Positions 34,883 through 43,574 of a stretch of DNA of 64,000 nt are shown here, piece by piece. The stretch comes from Streptomyces sp. cg36. GTDB taxonomy: Bacteria > Actinomycetota > Actinomycetes > Streptomycetales > Streptomycetaceae. Made by a program: the position numbers and the translations under genes. The stretch is taken from NCBI RefSeq assembly GCF_041080675.1, contig NZ_CP163520.1, positions 806,001 to 870,000 on the forward strand, given 5' to 3'. The notes under the pieces are model-generated. The model had not been told where the DNA came from, did not search any database, and saw only the letters and a program-made list of their open reading frames with translations. Numbering within the stretch: position 1 is the first letter of the stretch; each line of letters begins with the position of its first letter.

Positions 34883-37800
34883 ACCTCCAACTCGTAGATG
34901 CGGGCGGCCTGGTCGGCGGTCTGGGTCGGGGTGATGACCGAGAGCCGGACGTAGCGGGCCGTCGTGGTCACCGGGTGGGTGGTGACGTCGGCGGTGTTGC
35001 CGCGCGCCTGGGCCACCGTGGTCCAGGCCGTGCCGTCACCCGAGACGGCCAGGTCGAAGTCCTTGGTGTCCAGGCTCGCGCTCTCCCCGCCCGCGCCCGC
35101 GTGGCGCACGGTGACCGAGGACAGGGAGTGGGCGGCGCCGAGGTCGACCTGGAGGGTCTTGGTGCCGGCGGCGAGCGAGCACCACTTGTCGCTGTTGCCG
35201 CCGCTCACGCTGCCGTTGACCGCCTTGTCGGCGGTCTCCGAGGAGTTGCAGGGCGCGGACCCGGTGGCGGGCCGCCCGAGGGCGAGGTTGCCGCTGCCGC
35301 CGCCGTAGACCTCCAGCTCGTAGATGCGGGCGGCGCCGCTGTTGGCGTTGGACGCGCTGGTGACCAGCAGCCGGACGTAGCGGGCCGTGCGCGGGGACAC
35401 CGGGTGGTAGGTGCGGCTGGCGCGGGATCCGGTGACGGTGGCCGCGGTGGTCCAGGAGCTGCCGTCGGTGCTGGTCTGGAGCTGGAAGCCGCCGGTGTTC
35501 CAGCCGGTGTTCTCACCGCCGAGTCCGGCGTGCTTGACCACGAACGAGGACACGGTCTGCGCCGACCCGAGGTCGACCTGGAGCGAGGGGTTCGCCGCGG
35601 CCGAGCACCACTTGCTGTTGTCCTTCAGCGATCCGTCGACGGCCTTGTCGGGCGATTCGGCGGTAGCGCAGACCGCGGTCCCGGTCGCCGTCCGGCCTTC
35701 GGCGAGGTCGGGGCCGAGTTCGGGGGCGGCGGGTACCGGGGTGGCCCCGTCCTGGAAGGAGGGCGGTACGTCGGCCGCGCCGGTGCCCCAGACCGCGCCC
35801 GGGGTGGCACCCGTCGTGTAGGCGAGGGTGGCGCCCGAGGCCACGTCCGGGTAGCGCAGGTAGTTGTGGCTGGTGGCCGTCCCGTTCACGGTCAGCCCCT
35901 GGACATACGGGCCGGAGCCGGAGGCGGTGACGCTGATGTTCCCGGCGTCGCGCTGGATGAGGACGGACGGGAACTGCGGCCCGTGCAGTGCGAGGGTGTC
36001 GGCGCCGGGGGTCGCCGGATACATCCCGATGGCGGCCCACACGTACCAGGCCGAGGTGGCGCCCAGGTCGTCGTTGCCGGGCAGGCCGCCCGCGCCGGTG
36101 GTGAAGGACTCGGCCATCACCTTGCGCACGGCGTCGGTGGCCCCGGCCGGGTGCCGGGCGTAGTTGTAGGCCCAGGGAACCCCGTGCTCGGGCTCGTTGC
36201 CGATGTAGTAGTACGGCCTGCTCTGACCGGCGTTGACCTCGGTGAAGTGGTGGTCGAGGCGCTGTACGGCGGTCTGCCGTCCGCCCATGGAGTTGATCAG
36301 GTCGGCGAAGTCGTACGGCACCATCCAGGTGTACTGGGAGGCGTTGCCCTCGGTGAAGGTGGACTGGCTCGCCGGGTCCAGCGGCCAGGTCCAGGAACCG
36401 TCGCTCCTGCGCTGCTGCACATAGGACGAGTCCGGCCCGAAGGTGTTGCGCCACCACTGCGCGCGGCCCATGTGGGTGGTGTAACCGGAGCTGTCTCCGA
36501 GCGCCTTGGCGAACTGGGCCACCGCGAAGTCGGAGGCGGAGTATTCGAGCGAGTCGGAGGGGTCGTCCAGGTAGTGCAGGCTGGTGTAGGTGGACTGGCG
36601 GCCCCGGATCGCGCTGCCCTGTGCGGTGCCGCCGTTGGACGCCTTCTCCATCAGCGCCAGCGCCGCCGAGGTGTCGAAGTCGCGCGCCCCGAAGGCGTAC
36701 ATGCTGGAGACGATGATCGGGCCGGGGTCGCCCGTCATCACGAAGTCCTCGTTGGTCTGCTGCGACCACTTGGGCAGCAGACCGCCCTGCTGTCCGTCCA
36801 GGACCATCGACTTGGCGATGTCACTGGCCTCGGTCGGCGCGATCAGCGCGACCAGCGCGGCCCAGGAGCGGTAGATGTCCCAGCCCGAGTAGTTCTGGTA
36901 GACGGGCCGGGCGGAGTGGTGGACGGCGTTGTCGAAGCCCCGGTAGTCGCCGCCCGCGTCGCTGGAGATGTTGGGGCTCTGCAGCACGTGGTAGAGCGAG
37001 GTGTAGAACTTCTGGCGCTCGGCCGTGGTGCCGCCGGAGACCTGGATCCTGTTGAGCATCCCGTTCCAGGCGTCGTCGGCCGCGGAGCGGACCGCGCCGA
37101 AGTCCCAGCCGCCGTTCTCCGCCGCCATGTTGGCCTGGGCGCCCGCCACGCTCACGTACGAGAGGGCGACCTTGAACTGGACCGTGCCGCTGCCGGTGGT
37201 GTCGAAGGTGACGTAGGCGCCGGTGTTGGTGCCGGAGGCGTTCGCCGAGCCGTCGGTGACGCTCCCGCCCGACCAGGTGCCGAAGCCGGTGGGGGTGCGG
37301 TCGAAGCGGATGTCGAAGTAGATCTGGTAGGTCTTGGAGGAGCCGCAGAAGCCGCCGGCGGTGACGCTTCCGGTCAGCTCGTCGCCGTTGACGCGCACGG
37401 TCCCGGCCCGGCCGCCGGTCGCGCTGCGGCCGGTGGCCACCAGCAGCCGCGAGGACGTGGAGGCGGGGTAGGTCAGCCTGCCCATGCCGGTGCGGGTGGT
37501 GGCGGAGAGCTCGACGTCGGTGCCGTACCGGTCGAGGCGGGTCTTGTAGTAGCCGGGCCGGGCCACCTCGTTGGACTTGGTGTAGCCGGACGCGTAGCCG
37601 GTCCAGTCGGTGCCCGGGGAGCTGCCGAGCGCGCCGGTGACCGGGAGCAGCGGCAGGTCCTCGTTGTTGGCGCAGCCCGCGCCGTCGAAGTGGGTGAGGC
37701 TGAAGTCCTCGACGGAGGTGTCCTTGTAGCGGTAGCCGGAGGGGGACGCGGTGGGGGTGTCGGGGCTGAACTGGACGCCGCCGAAGGGCACGACCGCGCC

Positions 37801-38025
37801 CGGGTAGGTGCTGCCCCCGGCGCCGCCCGGGACGGGGTTGGGCGCGTTGCTGTCGTCGGTGCCGATGAACGGATCGACGTACTGGGTCAGCGGGAGCGGG
37901 GCGGCGGCGTGGGCCGGGGCCGCGGCGATGCCGGCGAGCCCGGAGGCGGCCAGGGCGAGGGCGCTCAACGCGCCCAGGCACCGGGAGCGGTGCCGGGATC
38001 TGGAGGGGTGCACGGATCGGAGCAC
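34870..38025 (-). CDS. Secreted GH92 alpha-mannosidase with two F5/8 type C (CBM32-like) modules
   Basis: The 1051-residue protein starts at a GTG with AAGGTGG upstream and has a signal peptide (SALALAASGLAGIAAAPAHA). The GH92 domain spans about residues 40-760, with YVDPFIGTDDSNA, THFDGAGCANNEDLP, HYIG-like YYYIGNEPEHGVPW and the signature DDLGATSAWYVWAAIGMYP (about 650-670). GH92 enzymes are calcium-dependent alpha-1,2/1,3/1,4-mannosidases acting on mannans and N-glycans. Two discoidin modules follow, about 773-912 and 913-1051, each with Cys pairs, likely for glycan binding. A LacI regulator is divergent, and two LacI-type operators lie between. Confidence 0.93.
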   Translation of the reverse strand: MLRSVHPSRSRHRSRCLGALSALALAASGLAGIAAAPAHAAAPLPLTQYVDPFIGTDDSNAPNPVPGGAGGSTYPGAVVPFGGVQFSPDTPTASPSGYRYKDTSVEDFSLTHFDGAGCANNEDLPLLPVTGALGSSPGTDWTGYASGYTKSNEVARPGYYKTRLDRYGTDVELSATTRTGMGRLTYPASTSSRLLVATGRSATGGRAGTVRVNGDELTGSVTAGGFCGSSKTYQIYFDIRFDRTPTGFGTWSGGSVTDGSANASGTNTGAYVTFDTTGSGTVQFKVALSYVSVAGAQANMAAENGGWDFGAVRSAADDAWNGMLNRIQVSGGTTAERQKFYTSLYHVLQSPNISSDAGGDYRGFDNAVHHSARPVYQNYSGWDIYRSWAALVALIAPTEASDIAKSMVLDGQQGGLLPKWSQQTNEDFVMTGDPGPIIVSSMYAFGARDFDTSAALALMEKASNGGTAQGSAIRGRQSTYTSLHYLDDPSDSLEYSASDFAVAQFAKALGDSSGYTTHMGRAQWWRNTFGPDSSYVQQRRSDGSWTWPLDPASQSTFTEGNASQYTWMVPYDFADLINSMGGRQTAVQRLDHHFTEVNAGQSRPYYYIGNEPEHGVPWAYNYARHPAGATDAVRKVMAESFTTGAGGLPGNDDLGATSAWYVWAAIGMYPATPGADTLALHGPQFPSVLIQRDAGNISVTASGSGPYVQGLTVNGTATSHNYLRYPDVASGATLAYTTGATPGAVWGTGAADVPPSFQDGATPVPAAPELGPDLAEGRTATGTAVCATAESPDKAVDGSLKDNSKWCSAAANPSLQVDLGSAQTVSSFVVKHAGLGGENTGWNTGGFQLQTSTDGSSWTTAATVTGSRASRTYHPVSPRTARYVRLLVTSASNANSGAARIYELEVYGGGSGNLALGRPATGSAPCNSSETADKAVNGSVSGGNSDKWCSLAAGTKTLQVDLGAAHSLSSVTVRHAGAGGESASLDTKDFDLAVSGDGTAWTTVAQARGNTADVTTHPVTTTARYVRLSVITPTQTADQAARIYELEVYGT

Positions 38026-38118
38026 GAGGGGGGACCACCTTCTCGCGGAGGTCCGCTCGCCGTCCGGCGGGCGGCCTCGGGACGGGAATGCTCGGGGTGC
38101 GGATGAAGGATGGGCGTG

Positions 38119-38131
38119 TGAACGTTACCAA
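38119..38131. promoter_or_regulatory. LacI-type operator, site 1
   Basis: TGAACGTTACCAA centres on the palindrome AACGTT (38121-38126). It lies 94 bases upstream of the GH92 start. The same core recurs at 38215. Confidence 0.55.
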
Positions 38132-38214
38132 TCAACTCAGGATTGTTGAGGTGTCCCTGACGACTCGTCAAGAGTGCGGGGCGAAAACGAGCCCGGCTCC
38201 GGCCGCCCAGGCTG

Positions 38215-38227
38215 GGAACGTTACCAA
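38215..38227. promoter_or_regulatory. LacI-type operator, site 2
   Basis: GGAACGTTACCAA repeats 12 of 13 bases of site 1, with the cores 96 bases apart (about nine helical turns). The site lies about 147 bases before the LacI-family gene. Confidence 0.55.
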
Positions 38228-38373
38228 GACGCGGGCGTGGCGCGGCCCAGGCCGCACCAGTGGTCCCAAGGTCCCCTCGTCCGGCCTGACATGCGCCGCC
38301 ATCTGCAATCATCTAGGCGTCGCACCGCCGTTCCCCGGTCCCCCCGGATCCGGATCCACCGCTGAGGAGGCCC

Positions 38374-39372
38374 GTGAAGCGCCCGACGATGAAGGACGTG
38401 GCCCGCGCCGCGGGAGTGAGCCCCATGACGGTCTCGCGCGCGGTGTCGGGCGAGCCCGGCGTCTCGCCCGGTACGGCGGCCCGAGTCGAGCAGGCCGTAC
38501 GGCAGTTGGGCTATCAGCGCAATGACAACGCCCGCAATCTGCGCCGCAAGAACCCCGGCACCGCCACCATCGGCCTGGTCGTGGACGACCTGGCCAATCC
38601 CTTCTACGCGCTGATGGCCCGCTCGGTGGAGGACGAGGCGCACCGGCGCGGCTGTCTCGTCCTGGTCGGCAGCACCAACGACGAGCCGCGCCGCGAACGC
38701 GAGGTGATAGCCGCGTTCACGGCCCGTCAGGTGGACGGGCTGATCCTCGTCCCCACCATCGGCGGGCACGGCTTCCTCAAGCAGCCGATGGAGGGCGGCA
38801 CCCGGGTCGTCTGCGTGGACCGGCCCGCCAAGGGGCTGGCCGTGGACACCGTGACCGTCGACAACAGGGCCGGGGCCGAACGGGCCGTGCGCCATCTGCT
38901 GACCCTGGGGCACACCCGGATCGCCTACCTGGGCGACCGGTTCGGCATCTGGACGCAGGGCGAGCGCCACGCCGGATACGTCGACGCGCTGGCCGCGCAC
39001 GCGATCCCCGAGGACCCCGATCTGGTCCGCCACGACCTGCGCTCCCGGGCGGACGCGGCGGCGGCGCTGGCCGGGCTGCGGGCGCTGCCCCGGCCGCCGA
39101 CCGCCCTGTTCACCACCAACGACGTGATCACCATGGGCGTCCTGGACGGGCTGCGGGACACCGATCCCGTGGCCGTCGTCGGCTTCGACGACATCCCCCT
39201 GGCCGACCGGCTCACCCCGGCACCCAGCGTCGTCAGCCAGGACCCGGTGGCGCTCGGCACCACCGCCGCCCATCTGCTGTTCGCCCGGATAGACGGCGAC
39301 CGCTCCGCGCCCCGCTCGGTCGTCCTGCAGACCCGGCTGATCGTGCGCGGGCCGGGGCGCCACGACGGCTGA
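38374..39372 (+). CDS. LacI-family transcriptional repressor
   Basis: The 332-residue protein has the LacI helix-turn-helix MKDVARAAGVSPMTVSRAV, then hinge helix QLGYQRNDNARNLRR, and a periplasmic-binding-type sugar domain (IGLVVDDLANPFYALMARSVE; VVGFDDIPLADRLTPAPSVV). GTG 38374 with GAGGAGG upstream is the start; an ATG at 38389 is possible. It diverges from GH92, and two matching AACGTT-centred sites lie between. Autoregulation and control of the mannosidase by a mannose-containing ligand is a reasonable inference. Confidence 0.92.
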   Translation: MKRPTMKDVARAAGVSPMTVSRAVSGEPGVSPGTAARVEQAVRQLGYQRNDNARNLRRKNPGTATIGLVVDDLANPFYALMARSVEDEAHRRGCLVLVGSTNDEPRREREVIAAFTARQVDGLILVPTIGGHGFLKQPMEGGTRVVCVDRPAKGLAVDTVTVDNRAGAERAVRHLLTLGHTRIAYLGDRFGIWTQGERHAGYVDALAAHAIPEDPDLVRHDLRSRADAAAALAGLRALPRPPTALFTTNDVITMGVLDGLRDTDPVAVVGFDDIPLADRLTPAPSVVSQDPVALGTTAAHLLFARIDGDRSAPRSVVLQTRLIVRGPGRHDG

Positions 39373-39489
39373 GCCCGCCGGGTGCCGGGCCCCGGCCCCC
39401 GGGTCGGCGCACGTCGGCCCGCGGGCTCCGGGCCCCGGGTCAGCGGGGGCCGGGCGGCCGGGACCGGGCGCCGGGGAGGCGTCCGGCGC

Positions 39490-39756
39490 TCAGGGCGTGT
39501 CGCCCGTCCAGTCCCAGTGGCGCGGGTCGCCCGGGCGCGGCCCGTACCCGGCGCGGCCTCCCGGTCCGTGCGAGCCGATCTCGGTGGCGAGGGCCGCGCC
39601 TTCGGCCAGCTGCGCCTCGGTCCAGCCGGTGACGTCGAGCAGCAGCCCGTCCAGCGGGCCCGCCACCAGCTCGCGGTAGACGTGCCCCGGGCGCGGGCCG
39701 GGGTCCGGGTCCTCGTGGTCGGCACCGTAGACCCGGCGCCGTATCAGCTCGTCCAT
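39490..39756 (-). CDS. Small conserved hypothetical protein
   Basis: The 88-residue protein contains MDELIRRRVYGADHEDP, then YRELVAGPLDGLLLDVTGWTEAQL and a C-terminal tail ending HWDWTGDTP. No signal peptide or motif of known function is visible. It looks like a short Streptomyces-specific protein. The ATG at 39756 follows GGTGG. It lies alone between the LacI gene and the M20 gene, on the opposite strand. Confidence 0.6.
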   Translation of the reverse strand: MDELIRRRVYGADHEDPDPGPRPGHVYRELVAGPLDGLLLDVTGWTEAQLAEGAALATEIGSHGPGGRAGYGPRPGDPRHWDWTGDTP

Positions 39757-39930
39757 ACGCGTCAGCGTGCCACCCACCACTGACAATGCCCGGGGCGGCG
39801 GTGACCCGGGTGCACCACCCGGGGTGCGGCGGCCCGCCCGATCGAGAATCGTGGTGGCCCAAGAACGTTTCGGATCCGTCGCCGGGCGTGTGCGCGCGCC
39901 CGGGCGGAGCGGCAGTCAGGGTGGCGTGCG

Positions 39931-41289
39931 ATGGAGCTGGAATCCCGGGTCGACGGCCTCATGGACGGGCTCCGCGCGGATCTCGAACGGCTGGCGGCGA
40001 TCCCCTCGATCGCCTTCCCCGGCTTTCCGCCCGAACCCGTGGAGCAGGCCCACGACCTGGTCGTGGAGCTCCTGCGCGGGGCCGGGGTCCCGCACGTCGA
40101 GCGGATCGACCTGCCGGACACGGCCCCGGTGGTGTACGGCGAGATCCCGCCGCCGCAGCCGGGGGCGCCGACCGTGCTGCTCTACGGCCACTACGACGTC
40201 CAGCCGCCCGGCGACGCCGCGCTCTGGCTCTCGCCGCCCTTCGAGCCGACGCCCGTCGAGGGCGGGCTGCGCGCCCGGGGCATCGCGGACGACAAGTCCA
40301 ACGTCCTCGCCCATGTGGGCATGCTGCGGGTGTACGGGGGCCGGCCGCCGGTCGGCGTCAAGATCGTGATCGAGGGGCAGGAGGAGTACGGCAGCGCCTT
40401 CGACACCTACCCGCCCACCGACCCCGAGCGGTTCGCCTGCGACGCGATGGTCATCGCCGACCTCGGCAACCTGCGCCCCGGCACCCCGACCCTGACGACC
40501 GGGCTGCGCGGCGCCGCCGAGGTGACGGTCGAGGTGCGCACTCTGGACGAGCCGCGCCACAGCGGTGAGTTCGGGGGCGCGGCGCCCGACGCCCTGCTGG
40601 CCCTGCTCAAGGTGCTGGCCACGCTGCACGACGTGCACGGCGACGTGGCCGTCGAGGGGCTGCGCCGCGACCCGTGGGACGGGACGACGTACACGGAGGA
40701 GGAGTTCCGCTCGCTGGCGGGGGTGCGGGAGGGACTGCCGCTGATCGGCTCTGGCTCGCTCGGCGAACGGCTGTGGAGCGGGCCCGCGATCACCGTGATC
40801 GGCCTGGACGCGCCCGGGGTCGAGCACGCCGCCTCCGCCGTGGTCCCGTACGCCAGGGCCAAGCTGAACCTGCGCTTCCATCCCCATCAGGACCCCGACG
40901 AGGCGCTGGCGAAGCTGGTCGACCATCTGCGCGCGCTGCGGCCGTTCGGCATCCCGCTGACCGTCACCCCCGGTGACACCGGCCCCGGTTACGAGGCGTC
41001 CACCGGCGGCCCCGCCTACCGGGCCGCGCTGGCCGCGCTCAAGGAGGCATGGGGCGAGGAGGCGTCGTACGTCGCGACCGGCGGTTCGATCCCGCTGGTC
41101 AACGGGCTGGCGAAGGCCGCGCCCGGGGCCGAGGTGCTGCTGTTCGGCGCCCAGGACAGCATGTGCAACCTGCACGCGCCCAATGAGCGGGTCCTCTTCT
41201 CCGAACTGCGCAACACGGTGGTGGCGCTGTCCGCGTTCGTGCGCGAGTACGCCGAGGACTTCGGCGCACGGTCCGGGGACCGCTCGTGA
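39931..41289 (+). CDS. M20-family zinc dipeptidase
   Basis: The 452-residue cytoplasmic protein has the M20 metallopeptidase site: GHYDVQP with ligand His near 87 and Asp near 89, RGIADDKSN with bridging Asp near 120, and EGQEEYGS with catalytic Glu and ligand Glu near 151-152. A lid domain and a late SIPLVNGL...QDSMCNLHAPNE follow, carrying the final His. This is the Xaa-dipeptidase branch (cytosolic nonspecific dipeptidase-like). Its stop overlaps the start of the carrier gene (GTGA), so a transporter and peptidase are co-expressed. Confidence 0.92.
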   Translation: MELESRVDGLMDGLRADLERLAAIPSIAFPGFPPEPVEQAHDLVVELLRGAGVPHVERIDLPDTAPVVYGEIPPPQPGAPTVLLYGHYDVQPPGDAALWLSPPFEPTPVEGGLRARGIADDKSNVLAHVGMLRVYGGRPPVGVKIVIEGQEEYGSAFDTYPPTDPERFACDAMVIADLGNLRPGTPTLTTGLRGAAEVTVEVRTLDEPRHSGEFGGAAPDALLALLKVLATLHDVHGDVAVEGLRRDPWDGTTYTEEEFRSLAGVREGLPLIGSGSLGERLWSGPAITVIGLDAPGVEHAASAVVPYARAKLNLRFHPHQDPDEALAKLVDHLRALRPFGIPLTVTPGDTGPGYEASTGGPAYRAALAALKEAWGEEASYVATGGSIPLVNGLAKAAPGAEVLLFGAQDSMCNLHAPNERVLFSELRNTVVALSAFVREYAEDFGARSGDRS

Positions 41290-42842
41290 GCGGCGCGGGC
41301 GGCGACGGCGGGACGACGGCCGCCGACGCCGCGTCGCCGGGGCCGTCCGAGCCGCCGCCGAAGAAGCGGTTCGCGTTCCCCAGCGCGCTCACGGTCCTGG
41401 CCGTCGTCACGGTCGCCGTGTGGCTGCTGGCCTTCCTGATCCCCTCGGGCCAGTACGACCGCAACGACCGCGGCGCGCCCGTCCAGGACACCTATCACCG
41501 GGTCTCGTCGGGCCAGAGCTTCGTCGACCGCCTCAACGACCTGTTCCTGGCGCCGGTCAACGGCCTGTACGGCATCCGCGACACGACCTCCGGGCAGGTG
41601 GGCCCCGACCTGTCGGGCGACCTCTACGGCAGCGCCGGGGTCTTCCTCTTCGTCCTCGCCATCGGTGCGTTCATCACGGTCGTCTTCGCCACCGGCGCCC
41701 TGGACCGGGGCATCGCCCGGCTCGCCCACCGGCTGCGCGAGCGCGGGACGCTGCTCATCGCCGGTGTGATGGTGGTCTTCTCGGTGCTGGGCACGGTCGA
41801 GGGCTTCGCGGAGGAGACCCTCGGCTTCTACGGGCTGCTGGTGCCGATGATGCTGGCGCTCGGCTACGACCGGATGGTGGCCGTCGGCACCGCCATCCTG
41901 GGCGCCGGGGTCGGGGTGCTGTGCTCGACCGTCAATCCGTTCGCCACCGGGGTCGCCTCGTCGGCGGCGGACATCTCGCTCGGCGACGGCATCGTGCTGC
42001 GCTTCGTGATGTGGCTGGTGCTGACCGCGGTGACCGTCGCCTATGTGGTGCGCTACGCCCGGCGCGTACAGCGGGATCCCGCGCGTTCGGTCAGCGGGTT
42101 CCTGCCCGGCGACCGCGAGCAGAGCGCGCTGGAGACGGACGAGGAGCCGCGTCTGACCCGTACCCACCAGGCCGTGCTCGGGCTGCTCGGGCTGGTCTTC
42201 GCCTTCATGATCTTCTCGGTGGTGCCGTGGTCGAGCGCGCTCACCGGCAAGGCCGACGCCAAGCCGTACTCCTTCGAACTGGGCTGGTCCTTCCCGCAGT
42301 TGGCGGCGCTGTTCCTGTGCGCGGCGGTGCTGGTGGGCATCGTGGCCCGGCTGGGCGAGCAGCGGACCAGCTCGACGATCGTGCAGGGCGCGGGGGACTT
42401 CGTCTCCCCCGCGCTGGTCATCATGCTGGCCCGGGGCGTCACCGTCATCATGAACAACTCCCGGATCACGGACACGGTCCTGCACTCCATCGAGGGCGTC
42501 GTGAAGGGCACCTCGTCGGGGCTGTTCGCGATCATCGTCTTCCTGGTGAACCTGCCGCTGGCCTTCCTGATCCCGTCCACCTCGGGCCACGCCACGCTGG
42601 CCATGCCGATCCTGGCGCCGCTCGCCGACTTCGCCGGCGTCTCGCGCGCGGTGGTGGTCACCGCCTGGCAGGCGGCGAGCGGCTGGATGAACCTGTGGGT
42701 GCCGACCACGGCCGTCACGATCGGCGGGGTCGCGCTCGCCAAGGTCGGCTACGACAAGTACCTGCGCTTCGTGTGGCCGCTGCTGGCGATCCTGTTCCTG
42801 CTGATCTGCGGGTTCGTGGCGCTGGGCGCGGTGCTCACCTGA
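41286..42842 (+). CDS. YfcC-family (C4-dicarboxylate/basic amino acid-type) membrane carrier
   Basis: The 518-residue protein has about a dozen membrane segments. The N-terminus (PPKKRFAFPSALTVLAVVTV) and the segments GVGVLCSTVNPFATGVASSAA and IPSTSGHATLAMPILAPLAD match the YfcC/DcuC-type carriers. Such proteins move amino acids or dicarboxylates. Translationally coupled to the M20 dipeptidase, so it may import a peptide or amino acid, or export a product; direction is not shown by sequence. Confidence 0.85.
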   Translation: MSGAGGDGGTTAADAASPGPSEPPPKKRFAFPSALTVLAVVTVAVWLLAFLIPSGQYDRNDRGAPVQDTYHRVSSGQSFVDRLNDLFLAPVNGLYGIRDTTSGQVGPDLSGDLYGSAGVFLFVLAIGAFITVVFATGALDRGIARLAHRLRERGTLLIAGVMVVFSVLGTVEGFAEETLGFYGLLVPMMLALGYDRMVAVGTAILGAGVGVLCSTVNPFATGVASSAADISLGDGIVLRFVMWLVLTAVTVAYVVRYARRVQRDPARSVSGFLPGDREQSALETDEEPRLTRTHQAVLGLLGLVFAFMIFSVVPWSSALTGKADAKPYSFELGWSFPQLAALFLCAAVLVGIVARLGEQRTSSTIVQGAGDFVSPALVIMLARGVTVIMNNSRITDTVLHSIEGVVKGTSSGLFAIIVFLVNLPLAFLIPSTSGHATLAMPILAPLADFAGVSRAVVVTAWQAASGWMNLWVPTTAVTIGGVALAKVGYDKYLRFVWPLLAILFLLICGFVALGAVLT

Positions 42843-42849
42843 GCGGCGC

Positions 42850-43254
42850 TCACCTGATCCGGGGGCGCGCGGTGACGGCGTAGGCGTGGTCGCCCATCAG
42901 CGCGTCGGTCACCAGCCGCACGCCCCGGGCGAGGCGGCCCAGCTGTTCGAGTTCCATCGCGTACATCCGGATGGTGTTCTCGATGACCGCCTCCGCCACT
43001 CCCAGCGTGGGCAGCTCGGCCCGGCTGGTCTGGAGCGCCACCCGCACCGCGCGCATCTCGTGGTGGAGCTGGAGCTGCGCGTGCCGGGCGAGGAGGACGT
43101 GGTGGCGGGTGAGCGGCGAATAGCCGGAGTAGCGGGCCGGCAGCAGGTCGCGGAGCCAACGGGTGGCCGTACGTTCCCAGTCACGGGTCCCGGGCGCCTT
43201 GACCTGACAGGGCCAGTCCGGGCTGAGCGTGGTGGTGGGGGCCGTGTGGGACAT
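42850..43254 (-). CDS. Conserved hypothetical helical protein
   Basis: The 134-residue protein starts at an ATG with AAGGGACGAGG upstream. It is mostly helical (LARHAQLQLHHEMRAVRVALQTS, VIENTIRMYAMELEQLGRLARG) with a Trp-rich start (PDWPCQVKAP, WERTATRWLRDLLP). No known family is recognised. It sits between the carrier gene, with which it converges, and the RpiR regulator on the same strand. Its promoter region holds an AT-rich island with repeats. Confidence 0.7.
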   Translation of the reverse strand: MSHTAPTTTLSPDWPCQVKAPGTRDWERTATRWLRDLLPARYSGYSPLTRHHVLLARHAQLQLHHEMRAVRVALQTSRAELPTLGVAEAVIENTIRMYAMELEQLGRLARGVRLVTDALMGDHAYAVTARPRIR

Positions 43255-43477
43255 CCTCGTCCCTTCCGAAGTTGTTGAACTCTGATCAAAAGAGGGGAGG
43301 GCGGCCCCGGCTAGGGGTTGGCCGAGGCCGCCGTGGGCACGTTCCGCCCGGATCCGAAAGCCTGGATCGGACATCCGGCCTGACGCGAGGAGGGGGGCGT
43401 CAGATCGGCCGTCCGCTCTGGGAGAGCGTGGGGTCGCTCGCCCTGGCATCTGGGGGATCGGGGGATCGCACCGCCTC

Positions 43478-43505
43478 AGTAAACATATATACCGTTGAGT
43501 AAACA
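43478..43505. repeat. Direct repeats AGTAAACA near a promoter
   Basis: AGTAAACA occurs at 43478-43485 and 43498-43505, 20 bases apart (two helical turns), flanking a TATATA motif. Such spacing fits a dimeric regulator. Confidence 0.45.
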
Positions 43506-43510
43506 AGGGT

Positions 43511-43524
43511 ATGAAAAAATTCAT
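43511..43524. promoter_or_regulatory. Palindrome ATGAA-AAAA-TTCAT, candidate RpiR operator
   Basis: A perfect 5-bp inverted repeat with a 4-base A-rich spacer lies between two genes, near the end of the rpiR-type gene and upstream of the 43254 gene. RpiR proteins often bind such A/T-rich palindromes. Confidence 0.45.
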
Positions 43525-43574
43525 GCACCGTGAAGCTGTGAAGATCTTGCATACGGCGACGGGCGAATCGGGTC

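Larger units (their letters stand above)
43255..43574. other. 320-bp intergenic region with AT-rich promoter island
   Basis: Most is GC-rich and featureless. Bases 43475-43530 form an AT-rich island with TATATA, direct repeats and a palindrome, listed separately. Confidence 0.5.
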
